From the NCBI GenBank assembly GCA_003864495.1, contig ML133473.1, positions 615,649 to 679,648 on the forward strand: DNA of 64,000 nt, in the 5' to 3' direction. Position 1 is the first letter of the stretch. The number at the start of each line of letters is the position of its first letter. Position numbers and translations under genes: made by a program. Origin of the DNA: Nemopilema nomurai. Its lineage: Eukaryota; Cnidaria; Scyphozoa; Rhizostomeae; Rhizostomatidae. The notes beneath the pieces are model-generated. The model worked only from the letters and a program-made list of their open reading frames with translations, had not been told where the DNA came from and searched no databases. Below are positions 63,699 to 64,000 of this stretch, piece by piece.

Positions 63699-64000
63699 GT
63701 TGAACAGACTGTTTACGTCACTTTAAAAGACACAGTAGCCAACCTAAAATGTAATCTAGTTTTCTCGTTTCGCTTAAATTGTAGATAATGTTCTTTTTTA
63801 GTCTAGCCCAATACATATTATAGCTATCTGCACTTATGCTGCATTTTGTAAACGTGGAGGGTACCATGCAAGATGACAAACACTTTGATGCTTGGTACTT
63901 TTATTATAGCCAGTTTTTAATCACTGTCGTGCCGTTTTTGGGCGATAATTCTTCATACGCGTTTATCCTTTTTAGGCCATCGTTTTTTGTAGAATTTTTA

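Overview
This is a eukaryotic, intron-rich, AT-rich animal genomic window. Conserved coding exons with GT/AG introns come from a muscle-type class II myosin, a HAPSTR1 orthologue and an MLH3 fragment. The intermediate character of the myosin (neither clearly vertebrate striated nor clearly non-muscle) suggests an early-branching metazoan, most likely a cnidarian. That placement is an inference, not something proven here.

Layout. (1) 1-6034: a HAPSTR1-like gene (+) in three exons; exon 2 has an ambiguous acceptor or a 1-nt frameshift. (2) 6035-12330: accessory DNA without a host gene. It holds a promoter-like CCAAT cluster, a foldback element, a 315-bp MITE, a 2.64-kb element with 77-bp terminal inverted repeats that carries decayed ankyrin-repeat and other ORFs, and a 103-bp foldback. 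(3) 12330-18890: no gene recognised. (4) 19072-37748: a complete muscle-type myosin heavy chain gene (+). I could trace 39 exons used in every isoform or as one of an alternative pair, plus two alternative 3' exons, with consistent phases throughout. The protein is 1958 aa, or 1994 aa with the other C-terminus. It contains two 82-nt mutually exclusive exons for the second IQ/hook segment, separated by only 37 nt. (5) 38318-39524: the C-terminal endonuclease part of an MLH3-like gene on the minus strand, frameshifted, with no N-terminal ATPase half found. (6) 45004-63165: a second, separate gene (+) of 20 coding exons predicting an 833-aa headless myosin rod. Its exons are collinear with exons 25-39 of the upstream myosin gene. 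Most are identical in length and phase, and four additional introns split three of the ancestral exons.

How the genes fit together. The rod-only gene looks like a tandem duplicate of the 3' half of the neighbouring myosin gene that acquired its own first exon and TATA-like promoter. It keeps the C-terminal assembly region, so its product could co-polymerise with the full-length myosin in thick filaments, much as molluscan catchin/myorod and Drosophila myosin rod protein do. Those proteins are made from internal promoters of the myosin gene rather than from a separate locus. The full-length gene can further vary its lever-arm segment and its C-terminal tailpiece by alternative splicing. This locus-level arrangement is the most notable content of the window.
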